DNA of 64,000 bases, taken from assembly GCF_016801865.2 (NCBI RefSeq), contig NC_068937.1:71269534-71333533 (forward strand). Reading direction: 5' to 3'. This DNA is from Culex pipiens pallens (lineage: Eukaryota > Arthropoda > Insecta > Diptera > Culicidae). Below the pieces are notes generated by a model that had not been told where the DNA came from, searched no databases, and saw nothing but the letters and a program-made list of their open reading frames with translations. This document shows positions 23,707 through 35,256 of the stretch, piece after piece (the first letter of the stretch is position 1; every line of letters begins with the position of its first letter). The position numbers were made by a program, and so were the translations under genes.

Positions 23707-24387
23707 GAGTCAAATATTTGTCCGTACCCCCCCGTACGGAAAATGTTTGTGATATAAAAGTACATAAAATTCGACTAAAGTGTCATGTTTTATACATCAA
23801 TCGACGCGGCAGACGCCTCTTGAAGACACTGTCATTGGATTTGCAAAAAAAATTTTCTAAAAAAATGCAAAAATAGTTTACTGAAAAAAGTAAAAAAAAA
23901 GAGGTCAAATAATTGTCCGTACCCCTAATAAAAGTACAAAATCTGATCGATTTAAGTGAATTCATTTATGAAATGTTGTTTCTGTGTCAAATACTAGTAC
24001 CTCTAGCCAGTTTGTGACAACTTTGAACTTCTGATAACTTTGTTTAGTTAGTTTATATTAAAAATTGGTTTAAATTTAGTTTTTTTAGGTAAAACTTATT
24101 AAAACATTAGTTTATAAACAATGATTTTTATAAAATTGCTATTTTATGTTGTAAGAGTCTCTATTGAACAAGTTTCAACAATATTTGTTCAAAATATACA
24201 TTGTTTTCATCTTTTTTTATTGACAATTTTCGACCAAAAATACTGTTTCGGAACAATACCGTTGAACAATCCGGATTGTACCGGAACCGATTTAACCCCT
24301 CGGGGAGAAATTTTGTGGTGGTCAGATAGAGGACAAAAAAACCAACCTCTTGCAATTTGAAGCATCCAATTTCGTCCACTACAGCCC
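23702..24387. mobile_element. AT-rich insertion splitting the BEL element
   Basis: Starts TACAGTGAGTCAAATATTTG followed by TCCGTACC, which resembles the terminal repeat of Tc1/mariner-type elements at a TA site. A second direct GTCAAATAATTGTCCGTACC lies near 23905. No transposase frame and no matching right end are visible. It separates two parts of the BEL pol by about 0.8 kb. Confidence 0.5.
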
Positions 24388-24519
24388 GATTACGAGTCCC
24401 TAGTCTGAAATTTGAAATTTTCAAATTCCCCAAGCAAAACATTCTGACCCAGGAGGGTACAGAAATTCTCGGCACGAAAAGTGAAAATTTCAAATTTCAG
24501 ACTAGGGACTCGTAATCGG
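24388..24519. repeat. Foldback repeat, 36-bp arms
   Basis: CCGATTACGAGTCCCTAG... at the left is mirrored by ...CTAGGGACTCGTAATCGG at the right, enclosing about 57 bp. It is a small non-coding palindromic element lying just upstream of the resumed BEL pol. Confidence 0.85.
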
Positions 24520-27010
24520 ACTCAGCCTTCAGCTTATTGAACTGCTCGGTTCGGCCGGCTTTAAGTTGTGTAAGTGGGCAGCTCCAAAATCCTCCAAAAC
24601 AACCCGGATGAACTTCGCGAAAACCGCAATGAGTTCAAACTAGATTCGTCGTCGGCACCGATCCTTGGGACCTGTGGCAACCAGCAGACGACGTGTTCCT
24701 GTTCAAGGTTCAAATTTGGGATGCTCGAGCGCCAATTACCAAACGGCTGGTCGTATCAGATACTGCTCGGTTGTTCGATCCGCAAGGCTTAGTTGGACCG
24801 GTTATCTTGCTGTATACTGGAAGGAGTTTCGCACGGATTTGGACGCTCTCAACACGTTTACGGTTCCACGGTGGGTGGCGCCTGGCTCGCAACCTGTCGA
24901 AACGCAGCTGCACATCTTCTGTGATGCATCATAACATGGCTACGGATCGTGTGCGTATTTGTGCACCGAATCGGGCAATGGAACAGTCTCGGTCAACCTA
25001 CTAACTGCCAAGTCAAGAGTCGTCTCCCTAAGCAAACAAATCAATCTCCCTCGCCATGAGCTGTGCGGCGCACTACTCGCTGCTCATTTGTACGAAAAGA
25101 TCGCACCCAATCTCCCACCAAACATTCGAGTTTTCTTCTGGACGGATTTAATGCTAGTCCTCCTCTTGCTAGCCGCTGGAAGAAATTCGTACCCAATCGA
25201 GTGTCGGAGATTCAGGAGGTCAATGCTGGACACGTGTGGCTACACGTACCGGGGTTGGACAACCCTGTGGACGTGATCTCTCGGAGAATGACCGCTACCC
25301 AGCTCATCGACTGTATGCTGTGGTGGCAAGGATCATCGTGGCTGAGGCAGTGTAGCAGATTCTGGCCCTGCATCGTGCGGACTTCGGACGACCTTTTCGA
25401 CAAGGAACAGCTGGAAGAACGACCTGTTGACTCCCTACCTGCTGTGGCTGAAACGAGCATTTTTGGTGTCACTTCGTCGCTTTCTGAGTTGATTCGAAAG
25501 GTAGCCTACTACAGAAGGTTTTCCTACAACGCTCGTGGGTGCAACCGATCGAACCGCAGAGTTGGACTTATTTCGATTGCGGAACTCAACGAATCTCTCC
25601 GGTGCCTGGCCAAATTGGCCCAACAAGAATCGTTCCCAAAGGATTTGCACGCATTTCGAACCACAGGTCAAGTAGAATCCACCTCCAAACTCAAGTCGTT
25701 GCCACCAATACTTATGGATGGAGTTCTTCGTACGCGTGATCGTCTACAACACGCTGATGTGCCCTATGATCGTAAACACCCGATCATCTTGGACAATAAA
25801 TACTCTTTCACACTGATGATCATGGGCTACAACCATCTCAAGTACCTACACGCTGGGCCTCAGTTGTTGATCGCCGCGTACGTGCCAAGTTCTGGCCACT
25901 TCGCGCTCGTGATCTGGCTCGAAAATTTGTCCACGAGTGCGTTGACTGTTGACTGTCCCTGCAAACCTCGCACATCGGACCAAATCATGGGGTATCTACC
26001 AGCTGTGCGGGTCTTGCCAATCCTGCTAGGGTTGATTTCTGCGGGCCTTTCTACCTACGACCACCACATCGCAAGGCTGCCCCACAGAAGTGTTTTGTGG
26101 CCGTATTCGTTTGTATGGCAACCAAGGCAGTTCATCTTGAACTTGTTGGCGACCTTTCTGCTGACTCATTCATCGCCACTCTGAAGAGATTTGCGGCCCG
26201 TCGCGGAGTGCCGAAGACGCTGTTTTGCGACAACGGCATAAACTTCGTCGGTGCACGGCGCACGCTGAACGAATTCCTGCGGCTGCTCAAGACTCAGCAA
26301 GTACAGGATCAGGTCGTGCGCAGCTGTTCGGCCGATGGTATCCAGTTCCAATTCATCCCCCCTCGGACGCCATACTTCGGAGGCATCTGGGAAGCGGCCG
26401 TCAAGTCCCTCAAGAACCAACTCCGCCGTACTGTCGGCAACGCAAACCTGACTGCTGAGCAGATGTCCACATTTCTCGCCCAAGCTGAGGCCTGCTCGAA
26501 CTCGCGGCCTCTTACGCCAATCTCCAACAACCCGGACGATCTAGACCGAGATCTAGACGTACTAACACCGGCACACTTCCTGGTGCACAGACCGCTGATC
26601 GCCATACCGGAACCTTTATATGAGGAGATTGCTACGAACCGCATGTCTCAGTGGCAGATGATCCAAGAGTACCTTCGTCGTCTGTGGAAACGCTGGTCCA
26701 CGGAATACCTCTCCGGCCTTCAGCAGCGCACTCGGTGGACTCACGAAAGAGACAACATCCGCATCGGGACAATGGTCCTGGTGACAACCTTCCTCCGCAG
26801 AAGTGGCGCATTGGCAGAGTCATCGAGATCTTCCCCGGCAACGACGGGCATGTTCGTGTCGTCAAGCTTCGCACACCGGACGGCCTCTACACGCGAGCCA
26901 TCACTCGGCTCTGCGTTCTGCCGATCGACGACAATCAGCAGCCAGCTCAGGACTCACAGTAGTTCCTGTCGTTCGTGGTTCCAGAAAAGAACGCTTTGTT
27001 GGATGTAGAG
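24520..27010 (+). mobile_element. BEL/Pao pol remnant: RT end, RNase H, integrase
   Basis: In order, across three frames: QLIELLGSAGFKLCKW (end of RT), PITKRLVVSDTARLFDPQG, LHIFCDAS (RNase H start), LPRHELCGALLAAHLYEKIA, FVPNRVSEIQE, HVPGLDNPVDVISR, and MLWWQGSSWL. Then comes the integrase, with NHLKYLHAGPQLLIA (HHCC-type N-terminal region), ATKAVHLELVGDLSADSF, RRGVPKTLFCDNGINFVGA and LCVLPIDDNQQ before a stop at 26960-26962. The family order is standard for Belpaoviridae-type elements. Repeated frame changes (near 24660, 25060, 26100 and 26790) and the missing gag, protease and catalytic RT core show an inactive copy. Confidence 0.93.
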
Positions 27011-27195
27011 GGGGCCTGATGGTCCTCTCACAAGTTAAGTATCTACCGTTTTTCTGGACCACTCCTACCGACCTAAAGTCCTGCCTCGTCTCTGTAGGAC
27101 CTCGTACCAACTGCCCTGCCCTACTGATTTGTTCGTGTTGTTCGCGATGCCAGAAAACCCTGCATTGTTGGATTGGGAGGGGGTCTGTTGAAGAT
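26965..27195 (+). repeat. Duplicated polypurine tract region at the BEL 3' end
   Basis: GTTCGTGGTTCCAGAAAAGAACG with GAGGGGGCCTG at 26970-27019 is echoed by GTTCGCGATGCCAGAAAACCCTG with GGGAGGGGGTCTGTTG at 27137-27190. Polypurine tracts prime plus-strand synthesis next to the 3' LTR. A TGTTGAAG after the second one could be the LTR start. No complete LTR is recognisable. Confidence 0.55.
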
Positions 27196-27199
27196 TCGA

Positions 27200-28680
27200 A
27201 GCTTTAGGTCAAATTCTCACCGGGTATCATTATGTTTCTGAAAAAAATAATTGCACCAATATATTTTTCGGAGTTTCATCATTTTGTAAGGAAGGCTCTA
27301 TTTCACCTCTGGTGATATTAAACCGACACACAAAGCCGTACCTGGAGTCCACGGCGCCCTTGGCGAAGCATCAATTTGGCGCCCCTCCCAAATTTACAAG
27401 CATTTTGATACATTGACGTTAATTTTCAATTATTTCTTCAATGGGTTTTGATTTTATAATTGCAATTGAAGACCCTCATATGGTTGAATTCAGAAACACA
27501 GATGTTTTATGTTTTATTTTTCAAAAAATATGAGATAGGTTGAGTGAAAAATTTATTATGGGAATAGGGTTGGCTGAATAGGCACTCTCTCAGATTTAAT
27601 AAAATCGATAATAATAGCAGATTAAATTATTAAGTTATTTTTAAATTTATTTTTCAGATAAATGAACGGAATTGAATGATAAATAATGATAAATAAGCCT
27701 GCATAATTTGATCTGATCTAGTATAAATTTGATTTTAATTTGTATTAATTTTAACTTGATTGAATAATTAGCTGATTTGGCTATGGATTTCATTTCGGTG
27801 TAAGAAAAACATCCTTCTTCTAAATAAAACAATAATAAGTTAGTATATGTTTTCAACATGCAGCGGCAGAACCAAATTTCGTCGAATTCAATTAAGAGGC
27901 AGTTTTTGTAGATTTTGCTCAGTTTGTTCTAGAGGCCATATCGAGGGGCTCCGATTTGGATGAAACTTTCAGCGTTTGTTTGTCTATACATGAGATGAAC
28001 TCATGCCAAATATGAGCCCTCTACGACAAAGGGAAGTGGGGTAAACCAGCATGGAAGTTTAAGGTCCAAAAAACATAAAAAATCTTTAAAATTGCTCGCA
28101 TTTTCGTAAAATTTCATCAATTCCAACTCTCTTAGTTGCATTAGAAAGGTCTTTTGAAGCCCTTCAAAATGCGCTATAGACATCCAGGATTGGTCTGACT
28201 TTTTCTCATAGATTTTGCAAATTACTGCCTATTGATTTTTCAAAACCCCAATATCTTTTTGCAACAGCCTCCAACACCCTAACTCTTTTAGGTCAAAATT
28301 TGGGGAATTTTATGGATTATAAGCCTACGGTATTCACTTTTTGGCCTATCGCAGTTTTACTCATAGTTTTTCGATTTTTCTATAACAAACATTTCACAAC
28401 GTTAGTTTTTGCCCTGTAGGCCAAAAAGACGGCACTTTTTGGTCTCAATTTCGAAATATTTGGAATCCTCGGGAAATTCCACGTAAGTTTGAAGTATTGG
28501 AGCTGTAGATTTGATTGGAAAAATGCCATTTAAAATTTATTAAAATAATTTCTAGCAAATTTTCGAATTTGGAGAAAAAGATGTATTCGCCTACTTGATA
28601 CAGCATTTGACACAAATTTGACATATTGATCACAGGGCAAACGAGATCTATTTCTTTTTTCAAAAATGTTACATTCAAGT
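27200..28680. other. Gene-free AT-rich stretch
   Basis: No sustained open frame, RNA gene or clear repeat boundary. 27900-28450 has the texture of an old dispersed repeat (moderate G/C, AAAATTTCATCAATTCC-type words), but no ends are visible. Confidence 0.4.
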
Positions 28681-28684
28681 AGGC

Positions 28685-28790
28685 CGGTCAGGCCTCGCTC
28701 TTCAGATTGTCATTCCGTTGTTAGCAACCGAGCAAACCAGACGCAATAAACGTTAGTTTCTTTTTGTAACTGGTCTTTCATTACGTGTCC
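28685..28790 (+). mobile_element. 3' end of a Ty3/gypsy 5' LTR, with primer-binding site
   Basis: Sequence ending CCGGACACTACA is followed at once by TTGGCGACGAGGAT, the type of tRNA primer-binding site found next to LTRs of gypsy/mag-like elements. It is followed 30 bp later by a gag start codon. AATAAACG inside could be the LTR polyadenylation region. The left boundary of the LTR is not clear. Confidence 0.6.
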
Positions 28791-28839
28791 ACCCCGGACA
28801 CTACATTGGCGACGAGGATTCCAAGCCGGACCCGGAAGC

Positions 28840-29010
28840 ATGGCGGATGTGCAGCAAGCGATCCTGCAGATCACTCAGATCCTGCAAAAGCTCACTTCCG
28901 CAGCACCGGCACCAGTCAACACGGAGCAAATCCTGGAAAACCTGTCAGCAAACATCGCAGAGTTTTCTTTCGATCCTGACAACGACGTGACCTTCGCACT
29001 ATGGGCCATC
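28840..29010 (+). mobile_element. Ty3/gypsy gag N-terminal fragment
   Basis: An ATG at 28840 opens MADVQQAILQITQILQKL, followed by TEQILENLSANIAEFSFD and PDNDVTFALW. The F.fDP.n..TF..W block is characteristic of the mag/Ty3 gag N-terminus. Homology stops at about 29010, after which the sequence is unrelated AT-rich DNA, so the element was truncated on its 3' side. Confidence 0.7.
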
Positions 29011-30490
29011 TCCATACAAACAGGCGGCCAAATTATTTTTATGCTTTTTAAATGTTTTTTCATACAAATTTGGATAATTGTATGGTATTGAAATGATATA
29101 CGTCCATTTTTATGACTTTTCATGTTTTTCAATAGTTGATTTTTTATAATAAATAGTCTTTTTCATACATTTGCAAGTGCAACAGAATTGCGTATATATT
29201 GTATTGCAAGTTTATATTATTAAATTATGGATAAGCTAATACATCCCCACTTTAAGGACACAACCCCTCCCTCCTCTTTCTTTCACCCCCGCCCCCCCTC
29301 CCCTCCTCCCTCCAACTAAATTTTGTTAAGCGTAATAAATTCATTTTTAGTCAAATATTTACTATTTACTGCTGTGTGTTTCTTTTTGTGAGTCCATGCC
29401 ATATAACCCCACCCTTACGGGCATAAATTGCGAAAATTTTAATTGTTAAATCAAATAACAAATAACAAAAAATAATTTTATTCAAAATAATAATTATGAA
29501 AGAAAACGATAAAATACAAAACATAATCTAACTAATCCTAATGTTCTTGTTCATGAAAATTCATTTGATTATAGAGTTTCTGACGGCTTCAGGATATGTT
29601 AAAGGTACTTTTATGATGTTTTGTACTAACCAACATAGAACTTAAATGTGGATCAGTTTCATGGATTGATCGCAGAAATTCATCATGCTAAGTCAATATT
29701 TTGCTGAATACTTTTTTCGGTATCAAACTGAGATTCTCCAGTTTCGCTTGAGAAACTTCGGTACGAATACCTTATTTTGACTAAGGTACTCAATTTTAAA
29801 TGTAGGCAACAGAAAATTCCAATAAAGTCATTTCGAACTTCTTGAAACCAGGTATTGATTTTTTAAGCGACGATGCCCACGAAGTAGGTAGCAAAGCAAG
29901 TGAAATAAACGGGCGCATATGTAGATTGCAGCAAATTTTGATAAAACGTAAATGTTCAAAATGGCATATCCCCGAAAACGCAAAAAATCGCAGGCTGGAA
30001 ATTTCAGCAATGTTAGCTTATGATCCAATCTTTCAAGTGATCTTAGTTTCATATTTAGCATCGGTTAGCAAAAAAAGTACTCGATTAACAAACACAAAAA
30101 AATAAGTTTTGTCAAAAACATGCTTCAGTTATTCAATGAAAACTTCAGTTTTTGGTTTGGAAACAACATTTTATCTATTAATAGTTTCAAAGGTTATCTC
30201 ATTACCTTTCCAACGATGTATAATTGTCCTAATAAAATATTTAAAATGGCTGAGCTATGTTAAAATTAAACAATCAGCCTTTTTTACGAAAAACGCTAGT
30301 TTTTTACTCCATTTTTTGACTTTCAGCTTGCGTATCTCCTTAATGAACAAACTTAGAGCTTTGAAAATTTGGATTTTTCTTAGTTAGAATGTTTACTTTC
30401 GAGAAAAAAATACCAAAAAATATTTGGAGAAGGTCACTTTTTTGAAACTTGGCCACCCAATGTACCATAGTGCTTCGGAAGCTGGTTCCA
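29011..30490. other. Gene-free stretch with a pyrimidine-rich tract
   Basis: AT-rich, apart from a C/T-only tract at about 29260-29315 (CCCCTCCCTCCTCTTTCTTT and so on). No gene is supported. The open frames at 29842-30387 lack any coding texture. Confidence 0.45.
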
Positions 30491-30804
30491 GCGCTACACA
30501 GAAAAAAATATTCCTGTAAATTTACATTATTTATCATGTACCAAAAGGTATCATGATAAATGATGTATTTTTACATTAGGTTCATTGGAAATTTACATTA
30601 GATTCATTGGAAATTTACATTAGTTTTAAAAATTTACATTAGTTTTGGAATTTACATTAGTTCAAATCAACTAATTCTGATTGGCCAATGGGAATGAGAA
30701 GCTCGACTTGGATTGCAGTAGGAAAAGGGTGTGGCCTATGTTCTATTTTAAAATTATTGAAGCGGGCAGCAAAAGGAAATTCTAATTTTAAAAAGTTATT
30801 TCAC

Positions 30805-30935
30805 AGGTAGGGAACGCTTTCTCGTCGACGGCCAAGTGGAATAACGCTGGACTGGAATCGAACGGACGACGGGTAGGATATTCGGTGTTACTGCTGCTAC
30901 CCACTGCCGACTGAGCCATCTTCGCATTTTATAAA
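30805..30935 (-). mobile_element. tRNA-related SINE fragment
   Basis: On the minus strand TGGCTCAGTCGG is a good RNA polymerase III A box, and 44 nt later GTTCGATTCC is a good B box. The spacing and lack of acceptor-stem pairing argue against a functional tRNA gene, so a tRNA-derived SINE head is more likely. Confidence 0.6.
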
Positions 30936-31131
30936 CGAGCGGCAAAAGCATCAACTTGTTCAGGTCGAGGCTCAGGCAGTGGGCCAGCGAAATATGAGAG
31001 CGGTAGAAAGAGAACCAAATATAACTATTTTTAGTTCGGGTAGTTTTGAAGTCAACGTTTGGCAGAAATACATTGGATATATGATTTACATTAAATAGGA
31101 ATTTACAGGAAGCCGAACACGGGTAGAAATT

Positions 31132-32216
31132 CACGCAGAAAAAGGCATTATCAATTCGATAAGTTTCTGCCATCATTTCGATAAATAAAATTATCGGTTG
31201 GCAACCAATAATTTATTTTATCAAATTCAATAAGTTTTCTTATCAATCTGATAAAAGATATTTATCAATTTGATAAACTATATTATCATTTTGATAAACG
31301 TCACTGGAGAAACGTCAAAAGCAAAATGTTTCAAATCGATAAAAATGCTTATCATTTTGATAATTTTTTTATCGAAATGAAAATTGAATTTATCGCCGAT
31401 CCCCAGGTAGTTTTGCCGTATTTTTTTTTCATTTCAAATTATTTAAAATTCAAATTCACTTTAACAACAGCATTTATTCTAGAAAATCTTAGTTTTTTTA
31501 TATATGACAATTAACAAATCCTCCCGGTTTAACAGCAGTCTCGGCCATTTCGACGCTCGTGTGGTCTTGGCCAGGAGACCCTGTAGCTTCTTTGTTGTCC
31601 TCCACTGCGTGCTCTGTTTCCTTCTTTTACGTTTTATGCTGTTCCTTTACCTTCTCCGGTCGTGTTTGTTTCGCTCCGGCGCTTCCGGTGGACAAGTGAA
31701 GCTGGATAAGTATGCGCCTGGAAGGAAAAGAATATGATTATTTTGTAGGGAGTTGAACCGTCTATAAAATCTTGTGATTAATTACCGTGAGATGAATGTT
31801 TCCCTCAAAATCTGACTCACTAGAGGAGCTTCTCCCTGGGAACTTCCAGCGCCGCGTTTTCACCATTTTTTCCTAGCGTGGAGCTTCTTCGGTATTTTCA
31901 AGTTATTTGTGGTAAAACTTGTAAATTTCGCAATATTACTGTTTTTCTGCAAGAAACTGATCAAGTTTGTAAAAAATATGTAAATTTTATCGGGAACGTT
32001 CCCATTTTTGTGGGCAGCAAAAAACAATAACAAAGGACAAGATCGAAGCTGTCATTTTATTCAATAATTTGTTTTATCGAAATGATAATCCTTCTTATTA
32101 TTTCAAAAAAAATACTTTATCAAAATGATAAAGTTTACTTATCACATCGATAAATCGTCGTTATTGATTCTGATAAATTATATTATTGATTTGATAATGC
32201 AGAATTTTTCTGCGTG
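31132..32216. mobile_element. 1.1-kb TIR element rich in TTATCA/TGATAA palindromes
   Basis: Ends are CACGCAGAAAAA...ATTATCAA on the left and the mirrored TTTTTCTGCGTG on the right. Both subterminal zones are packed with TTATCA..TGATAA dyads (31150-31395 and 32070-32200). The middle has higher G/C content and carries a possible spliced open frame on the minus strand. The target duplication is unclear (TT or TTC). It lies within the larger TA-flanked element. Confidence 0.75.
31634..31866 (-). CDS. Possible two-exon 54-codon ORF inside a TIR element
   Basis: Exon 1 (31866-31786) is exactly 27 codons, MVKTRRWKFPGR then SSSSESDFEGN. A 68-bp intron runs from GTAATT to TTCCAG, and exon 2 (31717-31634) continues in frame with AHTYPASLVHRKRRSE to a TAA. 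Clean GT-AG borders, phase 0 and an ATG start are suggestive. The product is small, basic and serine-rich with no recognised domain. It may be a captured host 5' exon. Expression is unknown. Confidence 0.3.
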
Positions 32217-32263
32217 TTCATCAGATTTGAGTTTCCATGCTCAACGTTTCCATTAGATTCATG

Positions 32264-33385
32264 AATTTTTTTGTGTGCTTTTGTGTCGCTATTCGTATGG
32301 GGTGAGCGATTGTGGTAATCGAATAATAGCATCATTGGTGCGCTGGAAGTGGGGACGCGAAGTCGTGATTATGCAGGTTAATTTTTTTTGTGTGCTTTTG
32401 TGTCGCTATTCGTATGGGGTGAGTGATTGTGGTAATCGAATAATAGCATCATTGGTGCGCTGGAAGTGGGGACGCGAAGTCGTGATTATGCAGGTTAATT
32501 TTTTTTTGTGTGCTTTTGTGTCGCTATTCGTATGGGGTGAGTGATTGTGGTAATCGAATAATAGCATCATTGGTGCGCTGGAAGTGGGGACGCGAAGTCG
32601 TGATTATGCAGGTTAATTTTTTTGTGTGCTTTTGTGTCGCTATTCGTATGAGGTGAGCGATTGTGGTAATCGAATAATAGCATCATTGGTGCGCTGGAAG
32701 TGGGGACGCGAAGTCGTGATTATGCAGGTTAATTTTTTTGTGTGCTTTTGTGTCGCTATTCGTATGGGGTGAGCGATTGTGGTAATCGAATAATAGCATC
32801 ATTGGTGCGCTGGAAGTGGGGACGCGAAGTCGTGATTATGCAGGTTAATTTTTTTTTGTGTGCTTTTGTGTCGCTATTCGTATGGGGTGAGTGATTGTGG
32901 TAATCGAATAATAGCATCATTGGTGCGCTGGAAGTGGGGACGCGAAGTCGTGATTATGCAGGTTAATTTTTTTGTGTGCTTTTGTGTCGCTATTCGTATG
33001 GGGTGAGCGATTGTGGTAATCGAATAATAGCATCATTGGTGCGCTGGAAGTGGGGACGCGAAGTCGTGATTATGCAGGTTAATTTTTTTTGTGTGCTTTT
33101 GTGTCGCTATTCGTATGGGGTGAGTGATTGTGGTAATCGAATAATAGCATCATTGGTGCGCTGGAAGTGGGGACGCGAAGTCGTGATTATGCAGGTTAAT
33201 TTTTTTTGTGTGCTTTTGTGTCGCTATTCGTATGGGGTGAGTGATTGTGGTAATCGAATAATAGCATCATTGGTGCGCTGGAAGTGAGGACGCGAAGTCG
33301 TGATTATGCAGGTTAATTTTTTTTTGTGTGCTTTTGTGTCGCTGTTCGTATGGGGTGAGTGATTGTGGGAACCGAATAATAGCAT
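32264..33385 (+). repeat. 118-bp satellite array A (about 9.5 units)
   Basis: Units of 116-119 bp begin with a T-run, then GTGTGCTTTTGTGTCGC, GGGGTGAG, AATCGAATAATAGCATCAT and GAAGTGGGGACGCGAAG, ending GCAGGTTAA. Length differences lie almost only in the T-run. The last unit is distinct (GCTGTTCG, GGGAACCG, then AGCATGCC), and the same divergent last unit closes array B. Open frames across the units arise because the unit is close to 39 codons. I do not regard them as genes. Confidence 0.97.
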
Positions 33386-33491
33386 GCCTTACTGAATTAT
33401 TTGTGTCTTGAGCGTGTTTTTCGTTGAGTAATTGGTGTTTTTTGTGATTTTTTTTTGTGATCTTAATTAATTGTTTTGTGATTTTCAAAGC

Positions 33492-33519
33492 CCTTCCTAT
33501 ATCATCGTTGATCGGAAGG
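33492..33519 (+). other. 28-nt hairpin 1 of module A
   Basis: CCTTCC TAT ATCA TCGT TGAT C GGAAGG: an outer 6-bp stem and an inner ATCA/TGAT stem around TCGT. Confidence 0.75.
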
Positions 33520-33686
33520 CACGCCGTCGGGTAAATTGTGAATATTTTTTTCCGAATAAGGTTTTATTTTTTATGGTGAAAAAGTCATTTCTATATATTG
33601 ATCGAAAGACGCACTGACATTTCGGATTAATTAATAGTGGAGTGAAATAATTGTGTGTGAGTGATTTTGTGTGTTAACCAGAAAGA

Positions 33687-33714
33687 CCTTCCCATAGCAT
33701 CGTTGCTCGGAAGG
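33687..33714 (+). other. 28-nt hairpin 2 of module A
   Basis: CCTTCC CAT AGCA TCGT TGCT C GGAAGG: the same fold as hairpin 1, but the inner stem has changed on both sides to AGCA/TGCT. Confidence 0.75.
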
Positions 33715-33740
33715 CTCGCCGACGGGTCGGTTATGAAAGT

Positions 33741-33768
33741 CCTCCCCATAGCATCGTAGCTCGGGAGG
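33741..33768 (+). other. 28-nt hairpin 3 of module A
   Basis: CCTCCC CAT AGCA TCGT AGCT C GGGAGG: the outer stem has changed on both sides (CCTCCC/GGGAGG) and so keeps pairing. Confidence 0.75.
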
Positions 33769-34109
33769 CATCGAAAAGCCAATACCTTATCCTACTAACC
33801 CAAAAAATAATAATCACGTGATGCTTGAAGGAGATGCTGTGGATTCAACGGTCTCATGCGGTATCAACAAGTATATAGCGAAAAACTGTGTGCTTGATGA
33901 GTCTGCAACTTCAACTATCGGACTAACATTCCTCCCTTTCGTTGAACTGCAGGCTTCTTGGGAGGGCGCCGGTATTGACTAATAAAGTCGGGGTCTTCAG
34001 GGGTTAAACAGTGAACGGATGGTTGGCTCCCACTGATCATTTTTGATTCATTGTTTAACTTCAGCTGATCTATCAATAACGGAGTAGCAGCTCATTGGCA
34101 GTCAACCAT

Positions 34110-34185
34110 GCTCATGCTCATGCTCAACGTTTCCATTAGATTCATGATTTACATTAGAGCATGAGCATGAGCATGAGCATGAGAG
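34110..34185. repeat. Inverted GAGCAT/ATGCTC hexamer repeats
   Basis: Three ATGCTC units on the left face four or five GAGCAT units on the right, across about 36 bp of TTTCCATTAGATTCATG. The two runs can pair as a long hairpin. GCTCAACGTTTCCATTAGATTC also occurs at 32240, next to the start of array A, so it appears to bracket the array-plus-module unit. Confidence 0.75.
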
Positions 34186-35256
34186 ATCACCCATGGTTGT
34201 CCTTCTCCGTTGCTGAACAGGACCGTAATATCCAATCAGCACTACCACTCACAGGATTCAACGATCTAATGATGTTTCTCTTATCAACAGCATGCATGAA
34301 TGCGCTGAAAAGATAAAACAACAAGATCATTAAAACTAGAGCAGGTGCGAATAGGTAACAGTCGTTGGCCACCAACGGCGCCCGCCATGTCAGTTTGTAG
34401 ATCTCGGGGGATTGGGGCGGGAATGTTAGTTAGCACAGGTTGCTACCAAGGGTGGGTTCTATACGATATCCACACCCTCACGTGTGCCGGAAAAACTACT
34501 TCTACTTGGGATTTTGTTAGTAGGTAAGGGTAATGGTAAGGATTCATCATAGAAGATGATGATGTGACCCAAAAATCAATAAGTTTTGTTTATAGGGTGA
34601 TGTATTATTCTCAAGGCAAACAATCGGATGATGCGGATGAGACAATTCCCGTTTATTTGCTGTTGAATTTAGCATAAATGATTCAATCTTAGACAGCCGG
34701 CTGTGGAAAGAAGAATCAAAATAGTATGTAATCAAATGGTGAAATATTATACTCAGCATGACATTTACATTGAGTAGACCGACAATGAAGTAGAAACGAT
34801 TTAAACTTTTGAATTATTATAAGATAAGCAACCAATAAATGACTGAAAAATAAGGATGTTATGAACAGGACTTGAAATTCATTGAAATAACATTCATTGC
34901 CGTGCTTCACGAGCTAAATTACTAAGCGGAAGTCTTTTCACGGGAAACGACTGGTCGAGTTGTAAGCTGATGTATATCTAGCGCGTAATTTAAAACGAAT
35001 CTTCTCATTAAACAATTACGATCATAAAACAAAGAAAACCGGCTGAAATGTGTATCTCGACAAACGAGAAAAAAGATCGCGACATTTCAACTGCAACATC
35101 TACCCGGGTAGAAAATTAAATTTAATGGGCTGAACAGAAAACGAAACGTAGATAAGATATACTAACACATATTTCAAGAATCATTCGTGTATAATGTTTC
35201 TTAAAGGAACGAGCTCACCAATTTAGTGTCTGCTCGTCTCTGGAATCCATACGATC
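34186..35256. other. No gene recognised
   Basis: 34186-34510 has moderate G/C with phrases resembling the end of the satellite module (for example CCCGCCATGTCAGTTTG). 34510-35256 is AT-rich. No coding texture. Confidence 0.4.

Larger units (their letters stand above)
33386..34133 (+). ncRNA. Conserved module downstream of satellite array A
   Basis: This segment of about 750 bp is repeated almost unchanged at 38670-39415. It has no long open frame. It contains three 28-nt hairpin motifs (33492, 33687, 33741) and a CACGTG near 33818, followed by a CCTCCCTTTCGTTGAACTGC block and finally repeated ATGCTC words. The coupling of array and module in both copies suggests one functional or mobile unit. 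Calling it a non-coding RNA is a hypothesis based on structure. Confidence 0.35.
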
